This document shows positions 27,509 to 37,618 of a stretch of DNA of 64,000 nucleotides, in pieces. The position numbers and the translations under genes were made by a program. The DNA lies in NCBI GenBank assembly GCA_016185015.1, contig JACPOI010000036.1, positions 62,001 to 126,000 of the forward strand, read 5' to 3'. The notes beneath the pieces were generated by a model. That model ran no database searches. It saw only the letters and a list, made by a program, of their open reading frames with translations, and had not been told where the DNA came from. Position 1 is the stretch's first letter. Each line of letters starts with the position of its first letter. This stretch comes from Burkholderiales bacterium. Its GTDB lineage: Bacteria; Pseudomonadota; Gammaproteobacteria; Burkholderiales; Burkholderiaceae_C.

Positions 27509-28801
27509 ATGAAGGTCGCCATCGTCGGCTCCGGCATCTCCGGCCTGGCCGTGGCCCACGCTTTGCAGGGCCATGCCGAGCTGACCCTGTTCGAGGCGGG
27601 GGACTATTTCGGCGGTCACACCCACACGGTGGACGTGACCCTGCCCACCAACCATGGGTCCGTCACCTGGGGTGTGGACACCGGTTTCCTGGTTTTCAAC
27701 GAGCGCACCTACCCCAACCTGATCCGCCTGTTCGGCGAGCTGGATATCGCCACCGCCAAGACCGACATGTCCTTCTCGGTCCAGGCCGGTGTGGCTGGCC
27801 GGCGGCTGGAATGGAACGGCGCGAGCCTCAACAGCGTGTTTGCCCAGCGCAGCAATCTCCTGAACTGGCGCTTCCTGCGCATGCTGCGCGAGGTGTTGCG
27901 TTTCAACAAGCTGGCCACGACCCTGGCCGAGGCCGGGGCCGATGCGCAGCTGGCCCAGCCCCTAGGCGAGTGGCTGGACGCGCAGCGTTTCAGTACCGAA
28001 TTCCGTGACTGGTACTTCCTGCCCATGATGGCCTGCATCTGGAGCTGTCCGACGGCGCAGATGCTCGAGTTCCCCGTGGCCACCATGATCCGTTTCTGCC
28101 ACAACCATGGCCTGATCCAGGTGAATGACCGGCCGCAGTGGTGGACGGTGACGGGCGGCGCGCGCCGATACGTCGAGAAGATCGTGGCCCGCATCCCCGA
28201 CAAGCGTCTCAACACCCCCGTGCGCGCCATCGAGCGCGACGACCACGGTGTGACGCTCACCACCGACCATGGCGCCCAGCGTTTCGACCAGGTCGTGCTG
28301 GCCACCCATTCCGACCAGGCCCTGGCCTTGCTGCGCCGGCCGTCGGCCGAAGAAGACCGGGTGCTGGGCGCCATCCGCTACCAGGCCAACCGCGCCGTGC
28401 TGCACACCGATGCCTCCGTGCTGCCCGAGCGTCGCCTGGCCTGGGCCGCCTGGAACTACGAACGCGCGCCCGCCAGCGGCCAGGAAAGCAGCCGCGTCTG
28501 CCTGCACTATCTGTTGAACCAGCTGCAGCCGCTGCCCTTCGAGCAGCCGGTGGTCGTCAGCCTCAACCCGCTGCGCGAGATCGCACCGGAGCATGTGCTG
28601 GGCGACTACGCGTACGCGCACCCGGTGTTCGACCTGGGGGCCATTGCCGCACAGAAGGAACTGCCCAGGTTGCAGGGCCGCCAGCGCACCTGGTACGCCG
28701 GCGCCTGGACCGGCTACGGTTTTCACGAAGACGGCCTCAAGTCCGGGCTGTCGGTGGCGCAGCAACTGCTGGCGCGCATGGCCTATCGGGAAGCCGCATG
28801 A
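27509..28801 (+). CDS. FAD-dependent amine-oxidase-type oxidoreductase
   Basis: MKVAIVGSGISGLAVAHALQGHAELTLFEAGDYFGGHTHTVDV; family commonly next to DUF1365 and CFA-synthase genes. Confidence 0.92.
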   Translation: MKVAIVGSGISGLAVAHALQGHAELTLFEAGDYFGGHTHTVDVTLPTNHGSVTWGVDTGFLVFNERTYPNLIRLFGELDIATAKTDMSFSVQAGVAGRRLEWNGASLNSVFAQRSNLLNWRFLRMLREVLRFNKLATTLAEAGADAQLAQPLGEWLDAQRFSTEFRDWYFLPMMACIWSCPTAQMLEFPVATMIRFCHNHGLIQVNDRPQWWTVTGGARRYVEKIVARIPDKRLNTPVRAIERDDHGVTLTTDHGAQRFDQVVLATHSDQALALLRRPSAEEDRVLGAIRYQANRAVLHTDASVLPERRLAWAAWNYERAPASGQESSRVCLHYLLNQLQPLPFEQPVVVSLNPLREIAPEHVLGDYAYAHPVFDLGAIAAQKELPRLQGRQRTWYAGAWTGYGFHEDGLKSGLSVAQQLLARMAYREAA

Positions 28802-29598
28802 GCCAGCCCGACGTGCCCCTGATCGGTCGCGGCCAGGTGCGCCACACGCGCCTGCGCCCGAAGCGGCACGCTTTTGCCTACCCCACCTTCTTTCTCATGT
28901 TGCCGCTGCGCAGCATGCGCCGCTATGGCAGCGGCGAACTCGCGCACAACCGTGCCGGCTGGCTCAGTTTCCATGACAGCGACCACGGCGACGGCCGCAG
29001 CGCTGCGCAGGGCGGAGCGCTGGGCTGGATGGATGAGTTGCTGCGGCGCGAAGGCATAGAGGATGCCGACGGCGAGATCTGGCTGCATTCCTACCCGCGG
29101 GTGCTGGGCTACGCCTTCAAGCCGGTGAGTTTCTGGTACTGCCACCGCGCCGACGGCACCTTGCGTGCCATCGTGGCCGAGGTCAACAACACGTTTGGCG
29201 AGCGCCACTGCTACCTGCTCGATGCGCCGCGTTACGGCCAGGAGCAGCGCGCCAGCAAGGTCTTCCACGTCTCGCCCTTCTGCCGCGTGGAAGGCGAGTA
29301 CCGCTTCCGTTTCATGCGCACCGAGCGTGCCGGCATGGAGCGCACCGTCGCCTGCGTCGACCTCATGGATGCCCAGGGCCTGTTGCTGCAGACCAGTGTC
29401 AGCGGTGTGCTGCAGCCCTATACCGCGCTGAGCGCGCGCCGTGTGCTGTGGCGCCAGCCGGCCATGACGCTGGCGCTGATTGCCCATATCCATTGGCAGG
29501 CCGTGCGCCTGTGGCTCAAGCGCGTGCCCTTTTTCGCCAAGCCGGTGCCTCCCGCCGACTTCGTCACCCGTTCCATCCCTCCAGCCTCCACGCCATGA
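28798..29598 (+). CDS. DUF1365 family protein
   Basis: Start MSQPDVPLIGRGQVRHTRLRPKRHAFAYPTFFLMLPL; YPRVLGYAFKPVSFWYCH; ATGA overlap with upstream gene. Confidence 0.92.
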   Translation: MSQPDVPLIGRGQVRHTRLRPKRHAFAYPTFFLMLPLRSMRRYGSGELAHNRAGWLSFHDSDHGDGRSAAQGGALGWMDELLRREGIEDADGEIWLHSYPRVLGYAFKPVSFWYCHRADGTLRAIVAEVNNTFGERHCYLLDAPRYGQEQRASKVFHVSPFCRVEGEYRFRFMRTERAGMERTVACVDLMDAQGLLLQTSVSGVLQPYTALSARRVLWRQPAMTLALIAHIHWQAVRLWLKRVPFFAKPVPPADFVTRSIPPASTP

Positions 29599-30818
29599 AC
29601 ACCACCACGGCTTCCCGCCTCGTGCTGCCGCGCAGCGCACCCGCCAGTGCCCGCTCCGTCCTGCGCCTGCTCGAACGACTGCAGCATGGCACGCTCTCAC
29701 TGCAACTGCCCGATGGCACCCAGCTGCGCTACGGCAACGGCGAGCAGCCCGCCGCCAGCCTGGTGCTGCACGACTGGGCCGTGTTCGGCGCCACGATGAA
29801 GTCCGGCGATATCGGCTTCGCCGAAAGCTACATGGCCGGCCAGTGGACGACCTCCGACCTGGCCGCATTGCTGCGCCTGTTCATCCGCAACCGCCAGGCG
29901 CTGGAGGACGTGATCTACGGCAGCTGGCTGGGCAGCCTGTTCTACCGCCTGCGCCACCTCTTCCACCGCAACACCAAGACCAACAGCCGCAAGAACATCC
30001 ACGCCCATTACGACCTGGGCAACGCCTTCTACCGCCTGTGGCTGGACGGCACCATGAACTACTCCTCGGCCTGGTTCGAGGGCAACCTGGCCGGCGACAT
30101 GGTCGCCGCGCAGCAGGCCAAGGTGCGGCGCGCGCTGCGCCTGGCGGGCGTGCAGCCGGGCAACCGGGTGCTGGAGATCGGCTGTGGCTGGGGTGCGCTG
30201 GCCGAGATGGCCGTCACCGAATTCCAGGCCTCGCTCACCGGCGTCACGCTGAGCACCGAACAGCTGGGCTGGGGCCAGGAGCGCATGAGCAATCTGGGGG
30301 CCGAGGCGGCCGCGCGCGCCGACCTGCGCCTGCAGGACTACCGCGACATCAACGACGGCCCCTATGACGCGATCTGCTCCATCGAGATGGTCGAGGCCGT
30401 GGGCCAGGAATACTGGCCCACCTATTTCCAGAGCGTGGCGCGCCTGCTCAAGAGCGGCGGCCGCGCCTGCATCCAGAGCATCGTGATCGAGGACCGCCTG
30501 TTCGAGCGTTACCTCCACTCGACCGATTTCATCCAACAGTACATCTTCCCCGGCGGCTGCCTGCCGAGCCCGGCCGAATTCCGCCGCCAGGCGCAGGCGG
30601 CCGGCCTGAAGGTGGTGGATGAGCTGTCCTTCGGTCCCGACTACGCCGAAACCCTGCGTCGCTGGCGCCACCAGTTCCTGGCGGAGCGCAGCCGCATCCT
30701 GCAACTCGGATTTGACGAAAGGTTCATGCATCTATGGGAGTTCTACCTCGCCTATTGCGAAGCGGCCTTCGACGAAGCCAGTATCGACGTGATGCAGTTC
30801 ACGCTACAAAAAGCGTAG
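29595..30818 (+). CDS. cyclopropane-fatty-acyl-phospholipid synthase family methyltransferase
   Basis: NSRKNIHAHYDLGNAFYRLWLDGTMNYSSAWF; VLEIGCGWGALAEMAV; ATGA overlap with upstream gene. Confidence 0.95.
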   Translation: MNTTTASRLVLPRSAPASARSVLRLLERLQHGTLSLQLPDGTQLRYGNGEQPAASLVLHDWAVFGATMKSGDIGFAESYMAGQWTTSDLAALLRLFIRNRQALEDVIYGSWLGSLFYRLRHLFHRNTKTNSRKNIHAHYDLGNAFYRLWLDGTMNYSSAWFEGNLAGDMVAAQQAKVRRALRLAGVQPGNRVLEIGCGWGALAEMAVTEFQASLTGVTLSTEQLGWGQERMSNLGAEAAARADLRLQDYRDINDGPYDAICSIEMVEAVGQEYWPTYFQSVARLLKSGGRACIQSIVIEDRLFERYLHSTDFIQQYIFPGGCLPSPAEFRRQAQAAGLKVVDELSFGPDYAETLRRWRHQFLAERSRILQLGFDERFMHLWEFYLAYCEAAFDEASIDVMQFTLQKA

Positions 30819-31363
30819 CAACTGTCGTCGGATTCGTAATGCTGCTGGCTGCCGCGCCGGTGCTGGCCGAGATCGTGCCGCCGCCGGCGCGTGTCGCCTC
30901 GCCCCTGCTGGCGCAGCCGCGCCAGGTCGGCAGCGGCCTGTACAGCTGGTGGGGCTTCGACGTCTACCAGGCCAGCCTGTGGGCCGAGCCCGGTTTCGAT
31001 GCCGCGGCCCTGCCGCGCCAGCGTTATGCGCTGGAGTTGCACTACCGACGCGACTTCAAGGGGCGCGACATCGCCCAGCGCTCCATCGACGAAATGCGTC
31101 GCGTCGGGTCTTTCAGCGACGCGCAGGCGCAAGCCTGGCTGCAGGCCATGGTGGCGGTCTTCCCGGACGTGTCCAACGGCGACCGCCTGACCGGCGTGAA
31201 CCTGCCGGGCCGCGGCGCGCAGTTCTACGCCAACGGCAAACCCGCGGGCGAAATCGCCGACCCCGAGTTCGCCCGCCTGTTCTTCGGCATCTGGCTGTCG
31301 GAGCAGACCTCGGCACCCAAGTTGAGGCTGGCCCTGCTGGGCCAGTCCGCGAGCGCCCGCTGA
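30734..31363 (+). CDS. chalcone-isomerase-like periplasmic/secreted protein (start uncertain)
   Basis: VGSGLYSWWGFDVYQASLWAEPGF...LHYRRDFKGRDIAQRSIDEMRRVG; real start probably near 30800-30839. Confidence 0.8.
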   Translation: MGVLPRLLRSGLRRSQYRRDAVHATKSVATVVGFVMLLAAAPVLAEIVPPPARVASPLLAQPRQVGSGLYSWWGFDVYQASLWAEPGFDAAALPRQRYALELHYRRDFKGRDIAQRSIDEMRRVGSFSDAQAQAWLQAMVAVFPDVSNGDRLTGVNLPGRGAQFYANGKPAGEIADPEFARLFFGIWLSEQTSAPKLRLALLGQSASAR

Positions 31364-31376
31364 GCGGCAGGCCTGC

Positions 31377-32648
31377 ATGACGACCTCTTCCACGCTCTCG
31401 GTCGCGCAAGCCTGGCGTTATGGCCTCATGGGCCTGCCGCTGGCGTTCGTGGCGTTGCCGTTGTATGTGCTGCTGCCCAACCACTATGCGCGCGAGTTCG
31501 GCGTGCCGCTGGCCACGCTGGGCGCCTTGCTGCTGGCCACGCGCCTGGCCGATGCGCTGATCGATCCGCTGCTGGGCCGTCTGAGCGACCGGCTCTACCG
31601 CCGGTCCCCGGCCACGCTGCTGGCCTGGGCCGCGCTCGCGTGCGGGCTCGTGGGGGCAGGTTTTGCGTTGCTCTTCTTTCCTCCGCTGCGCAGCGGGGAT
31701 GGCCTGCTGGTCGTCAGCGCCGTGCTGCTGATGCTGACCTACGCCAGCTTCAGCGCGGTGACCCTCTCGCACCAGGCCTGGGGTGCCTTGCTCGGGGGTG
31801 ACGCCTTGCGCCAGAGCCGCCTGGTGGCCTGGCGCGAGGGCCTGGGCCTCGTTGGTGTGCTGCTGGCGTCGGTGGCGCCCGTGCTCTGGGGGCTGGACGT
31901 CATGGTCGGCCTGTTCTGGGGCACCTTGCTGCTGGGCTGGCTGGCCTGGCGTGCGGCGCCGCGTCCTGCGGCCGACGCCATCACGGGCACGGTGGCCGAG
32001 GCCGGCGATCTCTGGCAACCCTGGCAGCGCGCGCCCTTTCGCCGCCTGCTCGCGGTCTTCATGCTCAACGGCATCGCCAGCGCGGTGCCGGCCACGCTGG
32101 TGCTCTTTTTCGTGCAGGACCGGTTGCAGGCGTCGGCGTCCATGGAGCCGCTCTTTCTTGGCAGCTACTTCCTGAGTGCAGCCTTGTCCATGCCCCTTTG
32201 GCTTGCCGCCGTGCGCCGCCTCGGCCTGGCCCGCAGCTGGCTGGTCGGCATGGGGCTGGCGGTGGCCGTCTTCGTCTGGGCCAGCACCCTGGGCAGCGGG
32301 GATGCCTGGCTCTTCATCGCCATCTGCGTGCTCTCGGGCGCCGCTCTGGGTGCCGATCTCGTGATGCCTGGCGCCATGCTGGCCGGCCTGATTGCGCGCG
32401 CCGGCGATCTGGGTCGCACGCAAGGCGCCTACTACGGCTGGTGGAACTTCGCCACCAAACTCAACCTCGCCCTGGCCGCCGGCCTGGCCCTGCCCCTGCT
32501 GGGTTTCTACGGTTATGCGCCCGGCGCGCGCGAGCCCCAGGCCCTGCAGGCGCTCACCGTCGCCTACTGCCTGCTGCCCTGTGTGCTCAAGCTGGCGGCG
32601 GGGGCCCTGCTTTATTCATCGTTCATTCACCGCAAAGGCTCATCATGA
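31377..32648 (+). CDS. MFS transporter (glycoside-pentoside-hexuronide-type)
   Basis: 423 aa, multiple TM segments; LADALIDPLLGRLSDRLYRR. Confidence 0.88.
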   Translation: MTTSSTLSVAQAWRYGLMGLPLAFVALPLYVLLPNHYAREFGVPLATLGALLLATRLADALIDPLLGRLSDRLYRRSPATLLAWAALACGLVGAGFALLFFPPLRSGDGLLVVSAVLLMLTYASFSAVTLSHQAWGALLGGDALRQSRLVAWREGLGLVGVLLASVAPVLWGLDVMVGLFWGTLLLGWLAWRAAPRPAADAITGTVAEAGDLWQPWQRAPFRRLLAVFMLNGIASAVPATLVLFFVQDRLQASASMEPLFLGSYFLSAALSMPLWLAAVRRLGLARSWLVGMGLAVAVFVWASTLGSGDAWLFIAICVLSGAALGADLVMPGAMLAGLIARAGDLGRTQGAYYGWWNFATKLNLALAAGLALPLLGFYGYAPGAREPQALQALTVAYCLLPCVLKLAAGALLYSSFIHRKGSS

Positions 32649-33205
32649 AACGTCGTCTGCTGCTCACCGGCGCCGCCGCGCTTGGCGCCACCACCCTGGC
32701 CGGCTGTGCCTCACCCACCGTCGCCGACTACGCCCAGGAGAAACCCGAGCTCGACCTGCGCCGTTATTTCAACGGCACGGTGGATGCCTACGGTGTCTTC
32801 ACCGATCGCTCGGGCAAGGTCGTCAAGCGTTTCACCGTGGTCATGAACTGCAGCTGGAGCGGCGAGAGCGGCCGCGAGGTCGGCGTGCTCGACGAAGATT
32901 TCACCTACTCCGATGGCACGACACAGAAGCGCATCTGGACGCTGCGTCGCCGCCCTGGGGTGGGCAAGCAGGGGCTCTATGTCGGCACCGCCGCCGACGT
33001 GGTGGGCGAGGCCAATGGCGAGGAACGCGGCAACGCCTTCTACTGGGCCTACAACCTGGACCTGCCGGTGGACGGGCGCAACATCGTCGTACATTTCGAG
33101 GACTGGATGTACCAGATGAACGACCGCGTCATGCTCAACCGCGCCACCATGAGCAAATGGGGTGTGCGCCTGGGTGAAGTCACCCTGTCCTTTAGCAAGC
33201 GCTGA
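32645..33205 (+). CDS. DUF3833 family lipoprotein
   Basis: Start MKRRLLLTGAAALGATTLAGCASPTVADYAQEKPELDLRRYFNGTVDAYGVF; lipobox LAGC. Confidence 0.88.
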   Translation: MKRRLLLTGAAALGATTLAGCASPTVADYAQEKPELDLRRYFNGTVDAYGVFTDRSGKVVKRFTVVMNCSWSGESGREVGVLDEDFTYSDGTTQKRIWTLRRRPGVGKQGLYVGTAADVVGEANGEERGNAFYWAYNLDLPVDGRNIVVHFEDWMYQMNDRVMLNRATMSKWGVRLGEVTLSFSKR

Positions 33206-33208
33206 ACC

Positions 33209-34015
33209 ATGTCCCTCAATCCTCCCCTGCGCCACTGGGCCGGCAAGACGGTCTGGCTGGTCGGTGCCTCTAGCGGCATCGGCCAGGCCTGCGCCGACCT
33301 GCTGCACGCGCAAGGCGCCACGGTGTTTGTGTCTGCCCGCAAGGCGGATCAGCTCGATGCCTGGGTGGCCGCGCATCCGGGCGCCGATGCCCAGGGCCGG
33401 CCGCGCGCCGTGGCCCTGGCGCTGGATGTCACGGACCGCCGCGCCCTGCAGCTGGCCAGCGACGCTGTCGCCGAGCGCGGTCCGCTGGACCTGGTGGTGT
33501 ACTGCGCCGGTTATTACCTGCCCGTCGATGCCGTGGCCTACAGCCTGGAGGAAATGCTGCGTCACGAACAGGTCAACTACGTGGGCGCCCTCTACCTGCT
33601 GGAAGCCGTTTTGCCCCACCTGAAGCGGCAGGCCGCGGCGGGGCAGGGCGGGCACCTGAGCCTGGTCAGCAGCGTGGCGGGTTTCCGCGGCCTGCCCAAG
33701 AGCCTGGCCTACGGGCCGACCAAGGCTGCGCTCATCAACCTGGCCGAAGCCCTCTACCTGGACCTGGGGGCCCTGGGCCTGGGCGTGAGCGTGGTCAACC
33801 CCGGCTTCGTCGAGACGCCGCTGACCGCGCAGAACGATTTCAAGATGCCTGCGCTCATCACGCCGGACGTCGCGGCGCGCGAAATGCTGGCCGGCTGGGC
33901 GCGCGGCGACTTCGAATTGCACTTCCCCAAACGCTTCACGCGCTGGCTCAAGTTCATGCGTCTGTTGCCCTATCGTCTCTACTTTCCCCTGGTTAGAAAG
34001 GCCACCGGAGCATGA
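33209..34015 (+). CDS. SDR-family oxidoreductase
   Basis: KTVWLVGASSGIGQACADLLHAQGA; YGPTKAAL active site. Confidence 0.92.
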   Translation: MSLNPPLRHWAGKTVWLVGASSGIGQACADLLHAQGATVFVSARKADQLDAWVAAHPGADAQGRPRAVALALDVTDRRALQLASDAVAERGPLDLVVYCAGYYLPVDAVAYSLEEMLRHEQVNYVGALYLLEAVLPHLKRQAAAGQGGHLSLVSSVAGFRGLPKSLAYGPTKAALINLAEALYLDLGALGLGVSVVNPGFVETPLTAQNDFKMPALITPDVAAREMLAGWARGDFELHFPKRFTRWLKFMRLLPYRLYFPLVRKATGA

Positions 34016-34440
34016 GCCATGCCGTCGAAAAGATCGCCGTTTTCTTTGAAACGCTGACGCCGCAGAGTGTCGAGCGTTTTCCCGAGTTCTATACCGAAGA
34101 CGCGTATTTCAAGGACCCCTTCAACGAGGTGCGCGGCATCCTGCCCATCCAGCGCATCTTCCGCCACATGTACGTCAACCTGCACGAGCCACGGTTCGTC
34201 GTGACGGGCCGCGTGGTCGAGGGCGAGCAGGTCCTGCTGACCTGGGATTTCCATTTCCGCTTCCGCAAGTTCAGCCCCGAGCAGCCGCAACTCATCCGCG
34301 GCGCCACCCACCTGCGCCTAGCGCAGGACGGGCGCATCCGCTCGCACCGGGACTACTGGGACGCGGCCGAGGAGCTCTACGAGAAGCTGCCGCTGGTGGG
34401 CGGGCTGATGCGCTGGCTCAAACGCCGCGCCAATTCCTGA
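34012..34440 (+). CDS. SnoaL-like / nuclear transport factor 2-fold protein
   Basis: 142 aa; FYTEDAYFKDPFNEVRG...HLRLAQDGRIRSHRDYWDAAEELYEKLPLVG. Confidence 0.87.
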   Translation: MSHAVEKIAVFFETLTPQSVERFPEFYTEDAYFKDPFNEVRGILPIQRIFRHMYVNLHEPRFVVTGRVVEGEQVLLTWDFHFRFRKFSPEQPQLIRGATHLRLAQDGRIRSHRDYWDAAEELYEKLPLVGGLMRWLKRRANS

Positions 34441-34441
34441 G

Positions 34442-35353
34442 TCAGAGAAACAGCGCCTCAAAGCCGCCCTCGGGCTGGAAGCGCTTGCTGCTGTAGCGCA
34501 GCCGCGTGGGGCCGGGCAGGGCGCGCTCGCGCACGCTGTGGCGCGGGTCACCGGGGTAACACAGCACGCGCACGCCGTTCTCGTCGTCATAGGGCTCGGG
34601 CTGCACCAGGGCCGGGCTCTTGCTGCGGGCCTCGGCCAGCACGCCGGCCACGCTGGTGTGGCGCGCGAGATGGGCCAGGCTCATGATCTGCGGCGGCGCC
34701 AGCTCGATGAGGCTGTCGCGGTACTGCTCCAGCGCAGCGCGTGGTGCCACCCACACGCTCTCGGTGGCTTCGTGGTTGTCATGGCGTGCCGTCTGCACCG
34801 CCGGCACGGCGGCCACGAAAAAGCGCGTGTCGAAACGCTTGGAACTCACCGAGGCCATTTTGGGTGTGACCCAGCGCGACCAGGGCAGCACGCTGCGGGT
34901 ATCGAGCTTGAGACCCAGGCGCGTGAGCACCTCCGCAAATCCATGGCCCTCGCGCAGCAGCGCGGTGGCCTGCGCCACCTGATCGGCGCTGGCGCCATGC
35001 GCGTACAGCACACCCGATTCTTCGAACGCCTCACGCAGCGCCGCCACGTAACAGCTCGCGGCCAGCTCCGCCGCCGTGTCGGGCTCGCCCAGTGCGCCGT
35101 GCAGCGCGGCCAGGGGCTGGTCCAGCTGGGGGATCAGCGCGGCGTCTTGCGCGTCGATCTTGCCGCCGGGGAACACATAGGCCCCACCCAGCACGTCGGA
35201 CAGGCCATGGCGCTTGAGCAGGAAGACCTCCAGCCCGGTGGGCGCGTCGCGCAGCATGACCACGGTGGCCGCGTCGCGCGGCGGGGTTTCGATGAGGGTG
35301 CGGTTCAGTTCCATGGTGTCGTGTGCAGGACTCGGCGGGTTTTGTTCGTCCAT
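34442..35353 (-). CDS. NUDIX hydrolase (CoA-pyrophosphatase-like)
   Basis: MDEQNPPSPAHDTMELNRTLIETPPRDAATVVMLRD...GGAYVFPGGKID...ALREAFEESGVLY. Alternative start at 35314. Confidence 0.88.
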   Translation of the reverse strand: MDEQNPPSPAHDTMELNRTLIETPPRDAATVVMLRDAPTGLEVFLLKRHGLSDVLGGAYVFPGGKIDAQDAALIPQLDQPLAALHGALGEPDTAAELAASCYVAALREAFEESGVLYAHGASADQVAQATALLREGHGFAEVLTRLGLKLDTRSVLPWSRWVTPKMASVSSKRFDTRFFVAAVPAVQTARHDNHEATESVWVAPRAALEQYRDSLIELAPPQIMSLAHLARHTSVAGVLAEARSKSPALVQPEPYDDENGVRVLCYPGDPRHSVRERALPGPTRLRYSSKRFQPEGGFEALFL

Positions 35354-35393
35354 TAAGATTTGAGCATACGCTGACAAACACAGAGGAGACAGC

Positions 35394-36305
<912 letters not shown>

Positions 36306-36317
36306 GCGCGGCTTGCC

Positions 36318-36965
36318 CTAAGCCTGCTTCGCTGCGAGCTGCGCGCCGAGCGCTGCATCGATGGCCTTGGCGGCCAGGTAGGCCGGGCGCTGCGTGAGCC
36401 GGGCAGCGTAATCCTCGAATTCGGCGCGCTTGGTGATGGTGCCGAACTCCATGCCCCAGATCAGCTGGGAGCCCACGTAGACATCGGCGGCGCTGAAGGC
36501 CGGGCCGCCGAGCCAGGTCGTGCGCGCCAGCGCGCCGGCCAGCGTGTCCATGACCTTGTCGTAGTTGCCGTAGCCGACCATGCGCTCCTGCTTCTCCTCG
36601 ATCTTCACGCCCAGGGTGCGGTCCACCACCGAGGCTTCCAGCGGGCCGGCGGCGAAGAACAGCCAGCGGTAGTAGGCAGCGCGCTGTGCCGGTGCCGGCA
36701 CCAGGCCGACCGCCGGGAAGGCGTCGGCCAGGTAGGCGCAGATGGCGGCGCACTCGGTCACGACCTGCTGGCCGTGCACGACGGTTGGCACCTTGCCCAT
36801 GGGGTTGAGCGCCAGGTAGTCCGGGGACTTCATGGTGGTACCGAAGTCGAGGATGACCTGGCGATAGGGGGCGCCGGTTTCCTCCAGCATCCAGCGCGCG
36901 ATCTGGCCGCGGGACCAGGGATGTGTGTAGAGGGTGAGGTCGGCAGAGTGGTCGACGAGCGGCAT
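36318..36965 (-). CDS. glutathione S-transferase family protein
   Basis: MPLVDHSADLTLYTHPWSRGQIARWMLEETGAPYRQVILDFGTTMKSPDYLALNPMGKVPTVVHG. Confidence 0.93.
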   Translation of the reverse strand: MPLVDHSADLTLYTHPWSRGQIARWMLEETGAPYRQVILDFGTTMKSPDYLALNPMGKVPTVVHGQQVVTECAAICAYLADAFPAVGLVPAPAQRAAYYRWLFFAAGPLEASVVDRTLGVKIEEKQERMVGYGNYDKVMDTLAGALARTTWLGGPAFSAADVYVGSQLIWGMEFGTITKRAEFEDYAARLTQRPAYLAAKAIDAALGAQLAAKQA

Positions 36966-37000
36966 GGTCTGGCTCCTGTTCAGAGGGGGCTTGTGGAATT

Positions 37001-37282
37001 CTAGGATGCCAGTTGCCAGCCCAAGCTCGTGAACAGCGCGCAATTCAGCAGCATCGTGAGCCAGAACAAGCGAAGAAAGCCGCCCTTGCTCGACTTGTGG
37101 CGCAGGTAATGCTGTGCGAGCAGAGCCCCGGGCCAGCCACCGAACAGGGCTAGCAGGTGCAAGGTGCGTTCGGGCACGCGCCGGCGCCGGCGCCGTGCGG
37201 CTGACTTGTCCAGCGCGTAAACGACATAGGTGGCGAGGCTCATGCAGCCATAAACCAGAGCGATGATGAGAAGGGCGTTCAT
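37001..37282 (-). CDS. DUF1294 family membrane protein
   Basis: MNALLIIALVYGCMSLATYVVYALDKSAARRRRRRVPERTLHLLALFGGWPGALLAQHYLRHKSSKGGF. Confidence 0.9.
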   Translation of the reverse strand: MNALLIIALVYGCMSLATYVVYALDKSAARRRRRRVPERTLHLLALFGGWPGALLAQHYLRHKSSKGGFLRLFWLTMLLNCALFTSLGWQLAS

Positions 37283-37518
37283 GGGCCGTCCTGGCCCTGC
37301 AAGCGCCATTCCGCTTCTTCCTGCCAGTACGCTGCCGCCGCATAAAACCCCTCCCACACGCAGCCGTTGCAGCCGCGCCCGCAGCAGCCCGTGGGCAGGG
37401 GCGGCGGGCTGCGCAGGGTCACGCCGGCGACCTGGGCGCGCTGCAGCAGCGCGGCGACCCGGGCCTGGGTGTCGGCCAGCGGGCCTTGGGTGTGGAGGGT
37501 GCCGGGGTGGTCGCTCAT
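37279..37518 (-). CDS. small oxidoreductase-like domain protein (Cys-rich)
   Basis: 79 aa; PTGCCGRGCNGCVWEGFYAAAAYWQEE; 4-bp overlap with DUF1294 gene. Confidence 0.8.
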   Translation of the reverse strand: MSDHPGTLHTQGPLADTQARVAALLQRAQVAGVTLRSPPPLPTGCCGRGCNGCVWEGFYAAAAYWQEEAEWRLQGQDGP

Positions 37519-37618
37519 TGGGGAAAAGGGACGGGTCTAGGCCCCGCGCAGCAGGGTTTATCCCGGCATGGTAACTTCCGGGTCCGATTACAAATAGAAC
37601 AGTCGCAGGATCTTCCGC

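Noticed and set aside
27410-27655. 81-aa minus-strand ORF overlapping the oxidoreductase start
   Set aside because: Overlaps the probable operator region and the 5' end of the FAD oxidoreductase; no coding signature.
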